A DNA stretch of 64,000 bases, from positions 57,178 through 121,177 of the IMG/VR virus record IMGVR_UViG_3300009419_000009; one strand, 5' to 3'. The notes beneath the pieces are model-generated. The model ran no database searches. It saw only the letters and a program-made list of their open reading frames with translations, and was not told the DNA's origin. This DNA is from a virus. A program made the position numbers and the translations under genes. This document shows positions 27,901 through 34,834 of the stretch, one piece after another (positions within the stretch are counted from its first letter, which is position 1; each line of letters opens with the position of its first letter).

Positions 27901-28075
27901 CGTTTAGTTTGTTAAAACTGTCACCTGCTTGTTTTGAACTTTTGATCAGATCGTCCATGCGCTCTTTATAAGAACGGTTGTCTGTGTTGCCCGCACCAGC
28001 TGAGCCAGCAGACGGGTTACGCCCTTCGGACATGAGCTCTCTGAGCATTCGTTTTAGATCTTCAGTATCAGACAT
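24968..28075 (-). CDS. Tail tape measure protein (gp29-like)
   Basis: The 1,035-aa product has the profile of a tape measure: charged helical N-terminal region (residues ~1-125), long Ala/Gln/Lys-rich helices, a low-complexity Thr run near residue 640, and a hydrophobic Gly/Ala segment at about 770-812 (IGAIMGASIGVWFGGVGAGP, IIGGILGAIGGGLLYYL). Such a segment is expected in tape measures that insert into the host membrane. The C-terminal 200 residues are Pro/Gly/Ser-rich. T4 gp29 is 590 aa, so a longer tail is implied if this is the length ruler. The adjacent divergent gp26 pair, with a likely -1 frameshift, fits the tape-measure/tail-chaperone neighbourhood of other tailed phages. No peptidase motif was seen. 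Confidence 0.8.
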   Translation of the reverse strand: MSDTEDLKRMLRELMSEGRNPSAGSAGAGNTDNRSYKERMDDLIKSSKQAGDSFNKLNGGLKLTSRAQYEHRMAMKEANDELYELELALTKHRRGTNLLTDAQLKSVEARRKELESMTQQSTAAQTFVNKLQDGAKFLIGYYTAVQQATLQGIGQVLSTVQAGGSGFAIANAQMAMQLDVANVHVQQLAGATQAAGGAIAMIPGIASKLVGFGLIIGAEAKKSSSQLQTDAKKMFNNLLMAGGDQLLKSFENLTRSGVVLAGGADQIRRSLAVNGTMQISFQTFEKMIAGNTELLANSRMGMAQASELLGKVAAKLKSQGIDKGLQALGIGFEETGTIIATVMRDIAQQGRTPGQVEVEQQTVVYAKNLALMASLSGKTVKDLLANRAAAQSDYAYRSSMARLGEKANKEQKGTMDDLDATVRRAIVDIANLGYISDEETRKLAEVIPAYKSYLTDMAILFKEGNVDRQKELDLRAKLAPQLEYALKNDEMLTILAAANTKFKAPLDAFTKIIDSTLASAGKTVEGQKKIVDEQFAKGKNAQLDGSDLTSVLLSMKSIGEEFSAKFQDEIITRIPQIAKLLKKALEDAEKLLKTGPTVNTGPLDKVTDLATILTGLAAAALIVSKAYGAIRAILPGGKPTGTTTTTTETAKTETAKAQEQSRLSKLAEKVKPKAPSGAQLDIARMQLGLSGNATPAEIEAARTARITAKYGKYIKGAGALGVAVQGVTNISNAADIRQQEREGKISATDANAKVTAEAFDFAGALGSSAAGGKIGAIMGASIGVWFGGVGAGPGAIIGGILGAIGGGLLYYLSPLQTWTKKIGEGFSKWWQSWTFKGIWDSIGKGLGSAMTVVSDWADGAYKTVTGWFNFGDKPKQPPTPAQQASSSQPPAPVPVSTQVTTALPKGLAMYAGGLGVSLMKDGNFVSLDAQGKIAFAEAFTTALKSAQGGAGSLGTTSPSTGFYKPKLNPKGAVVTEADFAELGKGDPVVYAIGKLTKIAAESAVDMRSLAQKMGASLETQGDSKRYLRNMTNAFR

Positions 28076-28091
28076 GGTGGAGTTTTTTGCC

Positions 28092-28099
28092 TATAAATA
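28092..28099 (+). promoter_or_regulatory. Late promoter motif TATAAATA for gp26
   Basis: An exact T4 late consensus on the plus strand, 33 bases before the gp26 ATG at 28133. It faces a minus-strand late motif 14 bases away. Confidence 0.75.
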
Positions 28100-28113
28100 A
28101 GTGTGTATTTCAA

Positions 28114-28121
28114 TATTTATG
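28114..28121 (-). promoter_or_regulatory. Late promoter motif CATAAATA for the tape measure
   Basis: The motif lies 38 bases upstream of the tape measure ATG at 28075. Its predicted start point (~28107) nearly coincides with that of the plus-strand promoter at 28092-28099 (~28106). Confidence 0.6.
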
Positions 28122-28132
28122 AGGATCAAAAT

Positions 28133-29008
28133 ATGAGCACAGAACCAAACGCAACAGCCAGCGTAAACCCACTGAGTAAATTTTTCCGTACTCCGGCCAT
28201 TTACTTTTCGCTGCCATCTGGTGGAAAATGGTGGCCAGAGGGCAGTTTGGACCTGCCCGAATCCAACGAAATTGCAGTTTACCCAATGACCAACAAAGAC
28301 GAAATTTTAATTCGTACTCCAGATGCGCTGATCAACGGGCAGGGTGTGGTAGAAGTCATACAAAGTTGCATTCCCAACATCAAAGATGCATGGAAAATGC
28401 CAGCTACCGATGTGGATGCGGCTCTTATTGCCATGCGCATTGCCAGCTACGGACACAAAATGGATTTTTCCAATCAGTGCCCACACTGCAAAGAAGAGCA
28501 TGATTATGCTCTAGATCTACGACACATGCTGGAAACTATCACTGCACCAGACTATGAAACCAAACATCTAGACCTAGAAGTGATAAAAATTCGATTTAGA
28601 CCGCAAAAGTACTGGGAAGTAAATCACGCTAACAAAACAGCATTTGAAGTGCGCAAGCTACAGATGGCCTTGGAAAACTTGCCGGTTACCGAAGAAGACG
28701 AAGAAAAAACTCGTGCAGTAACACAACAACTCAAACGTGTTAACGAAATCAATCACAACATCATGGCCAAAAGCACAGAGTACATTGAAATCATTGACTC
28801 TGGGGAGAGGGTTGAAAGTCCTGAGCAGATTGAAGAATTCTACGGACAGATTGGTAGAATAATGTTTGACAAGATTCAAGACGAAATCACAAAGATACAA
28901 AAAGAAGGTTCAGTTAAACCTGTGTCTGTCAACTGCTTGAGTTGCCAAAAGCCCATGGAAATAACCATACTGTTTGACTACGCTAATTTTTTCGTAGTCG
29001 GCTCTTGA
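28133..29008 (+). CDS. gp26: Baseplate/tail assembly protein gp26, with zinc-ribbon cysteines
   Basis: I start at the ATG 28133 (GAGG 9 bases upstream) rather than at 28103, giving 291 aa. The segment IRTPDALINGQGVVEVIQSC with NIKDAWKMPATDVDA and AMRIASYGHKM is the signature of T4 gp26 and its relatives (T4 base-plate family). Two CxxC pairs, C116/C119 (CPHC) and C268/C271 (CLSC), probably bind one zinc ion. T4 gp26 is a hub assembly factor of 208 aa. The last codons include a TTTTTTC slippery site in a hairpin loop, so a fraction of ribosomes may continue into the overlapping frame and make a ~363-aa product. It is transcribed divergently from the tape measure. Confidence 0.85.
   Translation: MSTEPNATASVNPLSKFFRTPAIYFSLPSGGKWWPEGSLDLPESNEIAVYPMTNKDEILIRTPDALINGQGVVEVIQSCIPNIKDAWKMPATDVDAALIAMRIASYGHKMDFSNQCPHCKEEHDYALDLRHMLETITAPDYETKHLDLEVIKIRFRPQKYWEVNHANKTAFEVRKLQMALENLPVTEEDEEKTRAVTQQLKRVNEINHNIMAKSTEYIEIIDSGERVESPEQIEEFYGQIGRIMFDKIQDEITKIQKEGSVKPVSVNCLSCQKPMEITILFDYANFFVVGS
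28976..28999 (+). promoter_or_regulatory. Candidate programmed -1 frameshift site
   Basis: The heptamer T-TTT-TTC (28987-28993) is in the correct gp26 frame for an X-XXY-YYZ -1 slip. It is framed by a perfect 7-bp inverted repeat, GACTACG (28976-28982) and CGTAGTC (28993-28999). After a -1 slip the frame is open from CGT 28993 through to the stop at 29223. The zero frame ends five codons later at 29006-29008. Confidence 0.6.
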
Positions 29009-29223
29009 CTCTCGACGATGATGAAATTGGTCTACTCCTAGAAGAGTACGATCAGCAGTCAAGGGCCATACGAGAAGAGATGTTGCGATTTACCTGGTGG
29101 ATGCGTGGAGGATTGAGTTATGATGATGCTTATTCATTAAGCTCAGACGAGAACGATATCATTCGCAAGATCATCAAAGAGAATATGGAAGCAACAAAAA
29201 CTTCAGGTATGCCATTCTTTTAA
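29005..29223 (+). CDS. Overlapping small tail-assembly frame after gp26 (possible -1 fusion), 72 aa
   Basis: The frame can be read either from a TTG at 29005, overlapping the gp26 stop, or as a -1 frameshift extension of gp26 from 28993 (about 76 residues added). The product is acidic and helical: DDEIGLLLEEYDQQSRAIRE, WWMRGGLSYDDAYSLS, DIIRKIIKENMEATKTSGMPFF (ending in FF). The last pattern is what I remember from short frames following gp26-type genes in other T4-like phages. Size, order and slippery site resemble the lambda G/T tail-chaperone arrangement next to a tape measure. No ATG is available and no Shine-Dalgarno precedes the TTG, which favours frameshifting. A T4 gp51 counterpart is an alternative. 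Confidence 0.7.
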   Translation: MTLDDDEIGLLLEEYDQQSRAIREEMLRFTWWMRGGLSYDDAYSLSSDENDIIRKIIKENMEATKTSGMPFF

Positions 29224-29276
29224 GATCGCTTGCGCGATCTATTGATTTCGCTATCGCTCATCAATATTGTTTTTTT
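29223..29276 (+). terminator. Terminator region after the gp26 pair
   Basis: Two hairpins follow the stop: AGATCGC/GCGATCT (29223-29240, loop TTGC) and ATTGAT/ATCAAT (29241-29265, 13-base loop), followed by a T7 tract at 29270-29276. The direction of the T tract fits termination of plus-strand transcription. Confidence 0.65.
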
Positions 29277-29659
29277 CTTTACGCTCAAGCGAATTAAGTT
29301 TCATCTAGATTCTATGGTCACACTTCGCCCTGGCCGGGCAAAGGTTAGCTTCATCTGAGTTCTGATAGCCACATAGCGTTACAACATTACAGAGGCGGTT
29401 GTCCGGTACCTCGAGTTGCGTCTTTATTACAACGGCGGGCTTGTACACATACGCTAACATACATACAAACCGTGTGCTATCGCTAGCACGTCTTTTTGCC
29501 TTTATTATCTTCAAACAATCAAACCACAGCAATTTGCGATCTTCGTCCTGTAAAGGATAGTGATTGAGTACTCTGTACAGCGCAGAGAATTCCGTCCCTG
29601 TGATCCGAGATCCAGGTTTAGAGCACACGATGTTGGCCTGTGCTAGCCTTAACTGTTGA
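29277..29659. other. Convergent gap between the gp26 unit and the nuclease operon
   Basis: The two flanking units converge here. Apart from the terminator hairpins at its left side and one doubtful minus-strand frame (29305-29628), I see no tRNA, promoter of the late type or repeat array. Confidence 0.5.
29305..29628 (-). CDS. Doubtful hypothetical protein, cysteine-rich, up to 107 aa
   Basis: This frame lies 31 bases downstream of the nuclease stop on the same strand and is open upstream into the nuclease gene, but the only standard initiator is a GTG at 29626-29628 with no ribosome-binding site. The translation looks protein-like in its first two thirds (TEFSALYRVLNHYPLQDEDR, KLLWFDCLKIIKAKRRASD) and has several cysteines near the end (LCNVVTLCGYQNSDEANLC). 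It could be the last gene of the leftward operon, the remnant of a longer gene, or non-coding. No family was recognised. Confidence 0.3.
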   Translation of the reverse strand: MCSKPGSRITGTEFSALYRVLNHYPLQDEDRKLLWFDCLKIIKAKRRASDSTRFVCMLAYVYKPAVVIKTQLEVPDNRLCNVVTLCGYQNSDEANLCPARAKCDHRI

Positions 29660-30175
29660 TTATTTGCAGAGTTGCTTGACAGCGTCTGCGTTTATTTCCC
29701 AAAACGTATCATAGTCCATGATGAACCAATGACCGTGTTTGGCGGAGCCATAATTAAAATGCCGTGTAAAAGTAAGGGGAGTTGAGTTGGGCTGTGCTTG
29801 TACTGCTACAAACATTCCTTTGCGATTGAACTTCATGAACAAAATGTTGAAATCGCCTTCGTCGGCTACATCCATGGTTTGTTCAATCCATTCGTCTAGT
29901 TGCTTACATGAGCCTTGAAAGAGTTGATGAAATGGAAAGTCTTTGTAACTTTTGCACTCAGCGTTGAACTTCGGAAAACTCTGTCCAGGGATAATGTCCC
30001 CTTTGAAGCTTCGAATCTGTCCTTCGTGCAATACCTCTTTGCGTGAGGCATTTGACCCACCAATATAAGCGCCAGAGTGCGGAACGCGGATAAAGCGTTC
30101 TCCGTAGGTTACTGTAAGGTGATCTGCTACCCTACGTTCCCATGCGTTGCCTTTGGCTTTTTGTGGTGATGTCAT
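29660..30175 (-). CDS. PD-(D/E)XK nuclease, Holliday-junction-resolvase-like, 171 aa
   Basis: The product has the core of the PD-(D/E)XK fold: an early GNAWERRVADHL helix with E13, VPHSGAYIGG, then FKGDII with D60 and FNAECKSYKDF with E73 and K75. Spacing and the GD...ExK pattern resemble archaeal-type Holliday junction resolvases and other small phage nucleases. The C-terminal half has aromatic strands (FNILFMKFNRKGMFVAVQAQ, HGHWFIMDYDTFWEI). It is the last confident gene of the operon containing gp46 and gp47, so a role in resolving recombination or packaging intermediates, in place of T4 gp49, is a fair inference. The substrate is not shown. It starts at the ATG 30173-30175. Confidence 0.75.
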   Translation of the reverse strand: MTSPQKAKGNAWERRVADHLTVTYGERFIRVPHSGAYIGGSNASRKEVLHEGQIRSFKGDIIPGQSFPKFNAECKSYKDFPFHQLFQGSCKQLDEWIEQTMDVADEGDFNILFMKFNRKGMFVAVQAQPNSTPLTFTRHFNYGSAKHGHWFIMDYDTFWEINADAVKQLCK

Positions 30176-30227
30176 AATGCTAAGTTAGTTATGTTAAAAT
30201 TGTGCCATGATAAAATTTCATATTTTG

Positions 30228-31244
30228 CTACCATTCGGTAGCATATTCTTTGTTTACAACCTGTTTAGAACACTTGGTTTTGCACTCTTGCCAGCGGAAA
30301 GTTTGGAATTCTGTAGTCCAAAAAACATCATCTAACACGTCTTTCAACGTGCGCTGAGTGAGGTCAAAGTAGCGACCTCGTTCCTGCCATTCTGCGTTAT
30401 GTTCGTATCTATTTGCCACCCAACAGCAAGGAAACAAGTGACCCTGCGAGTTTATATACACGCCCTTGTTGCCTACTGCACACAGTGGAATCACTGGTTT
30501 ATCACGATATTCTGCTTGTGTTTTGTGCCACGCGGCAGTGTTTTCTGCATGCACACTCGCTGGCACACGATCGCGCAGTTGTTTAATAGTTCGCTCAAAA
30601 CGTTGATTTTGAGCTATGTGTTCAGCTCGAGGTTGCAACACATCTGTTGGCCCGTATATTGGGTATACCTGTGCAAACTTGGTTGAACGTGTGATTTGTA
30701 AAAAATCAAATCCACGACTTGTGGCATGACGTTCAATTTTGTCCAAATGATCTTGATTGAATTCAAATGCTATAGCGGCCCAGGTCATTTGCACTGAACT
30801 GTGAGCTCTAAGCACATCAATACCTTCCATGATACTGTCCCAATCAGAATTAGCCCTGTACTGGTTGTTGCTGATGTTGTCGTAGCCATCAATGCTAAAG
30901 TGTACATGATCACGATGTGTCAACACATGAGCTAGACCGCGCCACCAGTCGGTGCTTTTGTAACTGCCATTGGTAATAATGACAATTTCAACATCAGCCA
31001 GGCTTTTCAAATAAGCAATGATAGATATCAAGTCATGTGCATAGATAGGGTCACCGTCGTCACCGCAGAATGTAATTTTACGCACTTGCTGTTCGACAAA
31101 CTGCTGTGTGAAGTTTCGTTTGAAAAACTCTAGATCTAATTCTGTATTCACAAGTCCGTTGGGAACTTCTTGCCTGGCACAACGTGGGCAATGTAACGTA
31201 CACTTGCTGGACACTTCAATGTGCCAATGCCACGTGGCTAGCAT
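30228..31244 (-). CDS. Radical SAM protein with SPASM-like tail (fourth of four), 338 aa
   Basis: The CX3CX2C motif CTLHCPRC (C15, C19, C22) would bind the 4Fe-4S cluster that cleaves S-adenosylmethionine. An EIVIITNGS strand and HFSIDGYD strand fit the partial TIM barrel. The C-terminal part has PLCAVGNKGVYINSQGHLFP followed by CC, and later ECKTKCSK, a SPASM/twitch-like set of cysteines for an auxiliary cluster. It is paralogous to the two other C-tailed proteins in this operon. Its start (ATG 31242-31244) overlaps the previous stop by 7 bases, so translation is coupled. The substrate is unknown: SPASM proteins usually modify peptides or proteins, but no precursor peptide is obvious here. 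Confidence 0.85.
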   Translation of the reverse strand: MLATWHWHIEVSSKCTLHCPRCARQEVPNGLVNTELDLEFFKRNFTQQFVEQQVRKITFCGDDGDPIYAHDLISIIAYLKSLADVEIVIITNGSYKSTDWWRGLAHVLTHRDHVHFSIDGYDNISNNQYRANSDWDSIMEGIDVLRAHSSVQMTWAAIAFEFNQDHLDKIERHATSRGFDFLQITRSTKFAQVYPIYGPTDVLQPRAEHIAQNQRFERTIKQLRDRVPASVHAENTAAWHKTQAEYRDKPVIPLCAVGNKGVYINSQGHLFPCCWVANRYEHNAEWQERGRYFDLTQRTLKDVLDDVFWTTEFQTFRWQECKTKCSKQVVNKEYATEW

Positions 31245-32143
31245 AATGCGGTGTCCTCTTGAAACTGACTTTCAAATCTTGTTTGGTCATTTGTGGTTGC
31301 ACAAAACTTGGTGCATACAGGGTGTGGATTGTCTTTCCAGCTAGCAATCAGTGTAACAGGATCTGCTACTAATTGCTTGAGTCTTTTGTCCATGCGAAAA
31401 ACTTCACTGCCTATAAAACAACAAGGCAGTATCTCGCCTGTGGCGGCCATGTAGATACTTTGTTCGCGCATGGCATGACAGTCCACAGGACCATCTGCTG
31501 TTACCGGCACAAAGTCCTTGGGTGGAGCAAGAAATTTAATTGGTCGCTCTTGAAAGCGTGAACTGACTTTGGTACGGAAACGCACAAAGCCCATCTTTCT
31601 AGCATGCTCTCTGCAGGTGTCAACATGATGTTGATTGTGTTGGAACACCAGCATGTCCCAGTGTGCTCTACCGCCAGCTGAAATAAATGTTTCTGCATTG
31701 AGCATGATTCGATGCCACATCACACCTTGGCGATATATGTCATTGGTGCTGGCCATGCCGTCAATGCTGAATACACAGTAGTCTAGCTCACGGCTTAATA
31801 GCTTGCCCATGTCTAACCAAAACAGTGTGTCACGTAGCGCACCATTGGTATTGAGTCCGATCACAATGTCAGGATTGACTTCACGGAACCACTGAAATAT
31901 CTGCAGACATTCTCGCGCCGCACATGGATCACCAAAGTTACCACATGCAAATACCTTGCTTAGATTACGTACAAATTGTTCAGGAAATGTACGTTTAATA
32001 AGTGCAAGACCAACATCGTGATCCGTAGTGTACCCTGACTCGGGATCCATTCTAGCACATTGAGGACAGCTGGCTTGACAGCGAGTGGTTAGCTCAAGAT
32101 GCAGAACTTGGATGTCTTCAAACAATGTCGGTGTCTGTACCAT
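31238..32143 (-). CDS. Radical SAM protein with SPASM-like tail (third of four), 301 aa
   Basis: The CX3CX2C motif RCQASCPQC gives C22, C26 and C29 for the SAM-cleaving cluster. A GLNTNGALRDTLFW segment and CVFSIDGMAST follow in the barrel, then RAHWDMLVFQHNQHHVDTC, closely matching the second protein of the set. The C-terminal cluster region is VDCHAMREQSIYMAATGEIL, then PCC, and VCTKFC near the end. It overlaps gp46 by 26 bases upstream and the fourth radical SAM gene by 7 bases downstream. It is cytoplasmic with no signal peptide. Its place directly after gp46 suggests co-expression with recombination functions; the reaction is unknown. Confidence 0.85.
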   Translation of the reverse strand: MVQTPTLFEDIQVLHLELTTRCQASCPQCARMDPESGYTTDHDVGLALIKRTFPEQFVRNLSKVFACGNFGDPCAARECLQIFQWFREVNPDIVIGLNTNGALRDTLFWLDMGKLLSRELDYCVFSIDGMASTNDIYRQGVMWHRIMLNAETFISAGGRAHWDMLVFQHNQHHVDTCREHARKMGFVRFRTKVSSRFQERPIKFLAPPKDFVPVTADGPVDCHAMREQSIYMAATGEILPCCFIGSEVFRMDKRLKQLVADPVTLIASWKDNPHPVCTKFCATTNDQTRFESQFQEDTALC

Positions 32144-33887
32144 AACTTGTGAATCCGTTTTCTTTTGTGACTGTTAGCACGTTGTTTACTCGACTGGTCA
32201 GTTCGTCTTTGTGTGATACCAACCAAACAGATTTATTACGATCACGTGACATCTTCTTGAGAATAGACAAGGCGGCTTCTACACCTGAACTGTCCATACC
32301 TGAGTCAACCACTTCGTCAATAAACATCAAATTGATAGGCTGATACAAACTTTCCCACACATCACGGAACGCCCAGGACAATGACAGGATCAAACGATTG
32401 CGTTCGCCTCGGCTCAAGTTATCAAAGTCCAGCTCACGTCCTAGCTCTGTGATGTTCACTGTGAGATCGTTTTGGAATATCACAGTGTGCGGTAGTCCAA
32501 TCTTGTCCAAGTAGTGACTCAGTCGTTGATTTAGATAAGTTAAATTTTGATCAATGATGCGTTTGCGCACATAACTGTCTTTGCTGGTCAAGAGCTTGAG
32601 CAAGAAGTCTTGATGATCACGCAAACTTACCAAGCGGTTCATTTCATCGTAATCAATTTCTTCTACTGCTTTGTTTTCCATTTCTGTAATTTGTTCAGCA
32701 TAAGGATCTGCTTCGTCCTGTTTGGCTGTGATTTGACTCAATATATTGCCCAAGCTCGCACGATGTTCAAATGCATCTGCTTCTTTGTCGTAGAATGTTT
32801 CTGGAACTGGTCCAAGCTCGCCTAGTGCCTGTAGTGCATCAGTATGCTCCATCCACTGAGTATTTGTTGCCAGTGCTTGTAGTGCGGCTTCTTGCAGACT
32901 TTTACGTTTGTCAGCCAACACCTGCTCATGCTTTTCATCATGCATTTCCTGTCCACAAGCATAGCACTTGTGTTCTTCCAGTTGAGCAATTTCTGCTTTG
33001 AGCTTGGCAATGGTCTTGTTTTCTTTGGCTTCGTCAACTTCGCAACGTGCAATATATTTTTGTAAATCAGCACGATCCTTGACCAATTGAGTGTGCCGCA
33101 CCAGATCTTGATGTGCTAGCAGTTCGGCTTCGATGTCAATCTTGCCCAGCTCGTCATAGGCTATTGCTAGCTTGTCAAGATCTTCTTGCTTTTTACGTAG
33201 CCACAAAGTTTGTCGTCGACGCAGATTTTCAATTTGATCTTCCATGCGTTTGTTGGCATCACGCACAGCATTGATACGATATTCTTCCTTGGTTATAGAT
33301 TCTTTGCCAAGTTTGATTTGTTCTTTGAGATTTTCTGCTTTTTCACTCAGTTGTGTAACACCCAACAGTTGCTCAATCAACACACGCTGATCCGCGGCTC
33401 TTAGACTCAGGAAAGGTTCAGTGTAGGTGTTCAGTGCAACAATATGTTTGAACATTTCATGGCTCATGCCCAACAGTTGTTCAATTGCATGCTGTGTTTC
33501 GCGACTGTCACCTTGGCTTTCGTCTTTGACTTCTTGTTCTTGGTCGCCAATAAAAAACTTCATGATGTTGGGCTTGCGTCCACGTTCAACTCTATAGGTT
33601 TGTCCGTTGTTTTCAAACTCAAGATTGACTATCATGGCTTTGCCATTGGTCTTGTTAATCAAGTTTTCTTTGCGAATACGAGTAAGAGCTTCACCGTACA
33701 TGGCATAACTCAGGGCATTGATAATTGTAGTTTTGCCTGTGCCATTACGTGCGCCAGTATCATCTCCGCCTAGATCCAAGTTTTGTCCTAGTACCAAGGT
33801 CAAATCATTTCTATTGAAATTCACAGCCTGAGTTACATTACCCACGCTCATGAAGTTTTTAACAGTTAGAGTTTTTATTTTGAGCAT
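32118..33887 (-). CDS. gp46: Recombination nuclease ATPase subunit gp46 (Rad50/SbcC-like)
   Basis: The 589-aa product (T4: 560 aa) has the SMC/Rad50 layout. The Walker A motif GARNGTGKT spans residues 45-53. Long charged coiled coils run from about 180 to 420, and a zinc hook CYAC lies near residues 308-311. The ABC signature LSRGERNRL is near 494 and Walker B LMFIDEVVDSGMD near 519. With gp47 it processes DNA ends for recombination-dependent replication and host DNA breakdown. In T4 genes 47 and 46 are close together; here two radical SAM genes lie between them. The start overlaps the preceding stop by 13 bases and the end overlaps the next gene by 26. Confidence 0.95.
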   Translation of the reverse strand: MLKIKTLTVKNFMSVGNVTQAVNFNRNDLTLVLGQNLDLGGDDTGARNGTGKTTIINALSYAMYGEALTRIRKENLINKTNGKAMIVNLEFENNGQTYRVERGRKPNIMKFFIGDQEQEVKDESQGDSRETQHAIEQLLGMSHEMFKHIVALNTYTEPFLSLRAADQRVLIEQLLGVTQLSEKAENLKEQIKLGKESITKEEYRINAVRDANKRMEDQIENLRRRQTLWLRKKQEDLDKLAIAYDELGKIDIEAELLAHQDLVRHTQLVKDRADLQKYIARCEVDEAKENKTIAKLKAEIAQLEEHKCYACGQEMHDEKHEQVLADKRKSLQEAALQALATNTQWMEHTDALQALGELGPVPETFYDKEADAFEHRASLGNILSQITAKQDEADPYAEQITEMENKAVEEIDYDEMNRLVSLRDHQDFLLKLLTSKDSYVRKRIIDQNLTYLNQRLSHYLDKIGLPHTVIFQNDLTVNITELGRELDFDNLSRGERNRLILSLSWAFRDVWESLYQPINLMFIDEVVDSGMDSSGVEAALSILKKMSRDRNKSVWLVSHKDELTSRVNNVLTVTKENGFTSYGTDTDIV

Positions 33888-34834
33888 TTTTGTGTACAGA
33901 TTAAATTAGGTGATTGATTGAAACTTGCCGGATATCTTTTTTGCCACAGGTCACCATTGATTATGTCCTCTAATGTGCTAGTGTAGAGATTTATTTGGTC
34001 AAAGTCAATAGCCAGCGTGTTCCTAAAATGATAGTTGACCACTTCATAGGTTAGTTTTTGTTGTGTGGCCTTGTGCCACCCCATGAGATAACAGCAGGGC
34101 CATACTGTGCCATCAGCATAGATAGATATCCATCCTTCGCGCTGACTTTCGCATGAAATTTTTCCAGTTGTGGGTTTTATGAAATCTTTTTCAACAAAAG
34201 TCACTGTGGCTGGCACAAGTTCTAGATTGGCAGGCTGTAGGTGTGCCTGCGACTGGTCTTTCAAGTTGAATCTATCTTGCCGCAGTACAAAAAACTTTTC
34301 AAAATTCAGTTGCTCACTCAACTGCTTACAAGACTCTATTTGATGTGCATTGTGTTCAAACAAAATAAACTGCCAATGTGCATGGCCACCACCTTGCACA
34401 AATGCCTGGGCATTGTCAATAATCTTTTGCCAATTGGTATTGGTTCTGTAGATTTCGTGTGTATCTTCAAGTCCGTCAATGCCAAATACCACACTGTGAT
34501 TGTGTTTGCTCAATAGTTTGCCCAGTTGTTGCCACCAGCTGGTACTGCGCAAACTGCCATTGGTGTGTATGTTGATCTCAGCGGTGGTATTGCAAACAAC
34601 CCACTCAATGATATTGAAAATATCTGGGTGCATGATGTTGTCACCCGTGGTACCATTAAAATTGATTGTTTTGAGATTTTGCCATACATGCAACGGAACC
34701 TGTTTGACAACGTGATGCCAGTCCAGCGTGTCATTGGTACGCATGCCCGGGTGTCGCAAACACTGGACACATCCTGCATTGCAGTTGTTTATGGTTTCAA
34801 CGTCTAACACAACTATGTCGTTAACAGTCAGCAT
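33875..34834 (-). CDS. Radical SAM protein with SPASM-like tail (second of four), 319 aa
   Basis: The CX3CX2C motif CNAGCVQC (C18, C22, C25) is close to the N-terminus, as in the third and fourth proteins. Barrel segments include INIHTNGSLRSTSWWQQLGK, VVFGIDGLEDTHEIYRTN and AHWQFILFEHNAHQIESC. The tail has KISCESQREGWISIYADGTV with WPCC, and ICTQKCSK at the very end, giving five cysteines for an auxiliary cluster. The start overlaps the first radical SAM gene by 14 bases and the end overlaps gp46 by 13. The paralogy with the third protein is obvious by eye over at least 90 residues. Confidence 0.85.
   Translation of the reverse strand: MLTVNDIVVLDVETINNCNAGCVQCLRHPGMRTNDTLDWHHVVKQVPLHVWQNLKTINFNGTTGDNIMHPDIFNIIEWVVCNTTAEINIHTNGSLRSTSWWQQLGKLLSKHNHSVVFGIDGLEDTHEIYRTNTNWQKIIDNAQAFVQGGGHAHWQFILFEHNAHQIESCKQLSEQLNFEKFFVLRQDRFNLKDQSQAHLQPANLELVPATVTFVEKDFIKPTTGKISCESQREGWISIYADGTVWPCCYLMGWHKATQQKLTYEVVNYHFRNTLAIDFDQINLYTSTLEDIINGDLWQKRYPASFNQSPNLICTQKCSK

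Noticed and set aside
28103-28132. Longer gp26 start at 28103
   Set aside because: It would begin within a few bases of, or before, the predicted late transcription start (~28106). The ATG at 28133 has a GAGG site.
28976-28999. Transcription terminator inside the end of gp26
   Set aside because: The T run is in the loop, not after the stem, so it does not fit an intrinsic terminator. The overlapping open frame continues past it.
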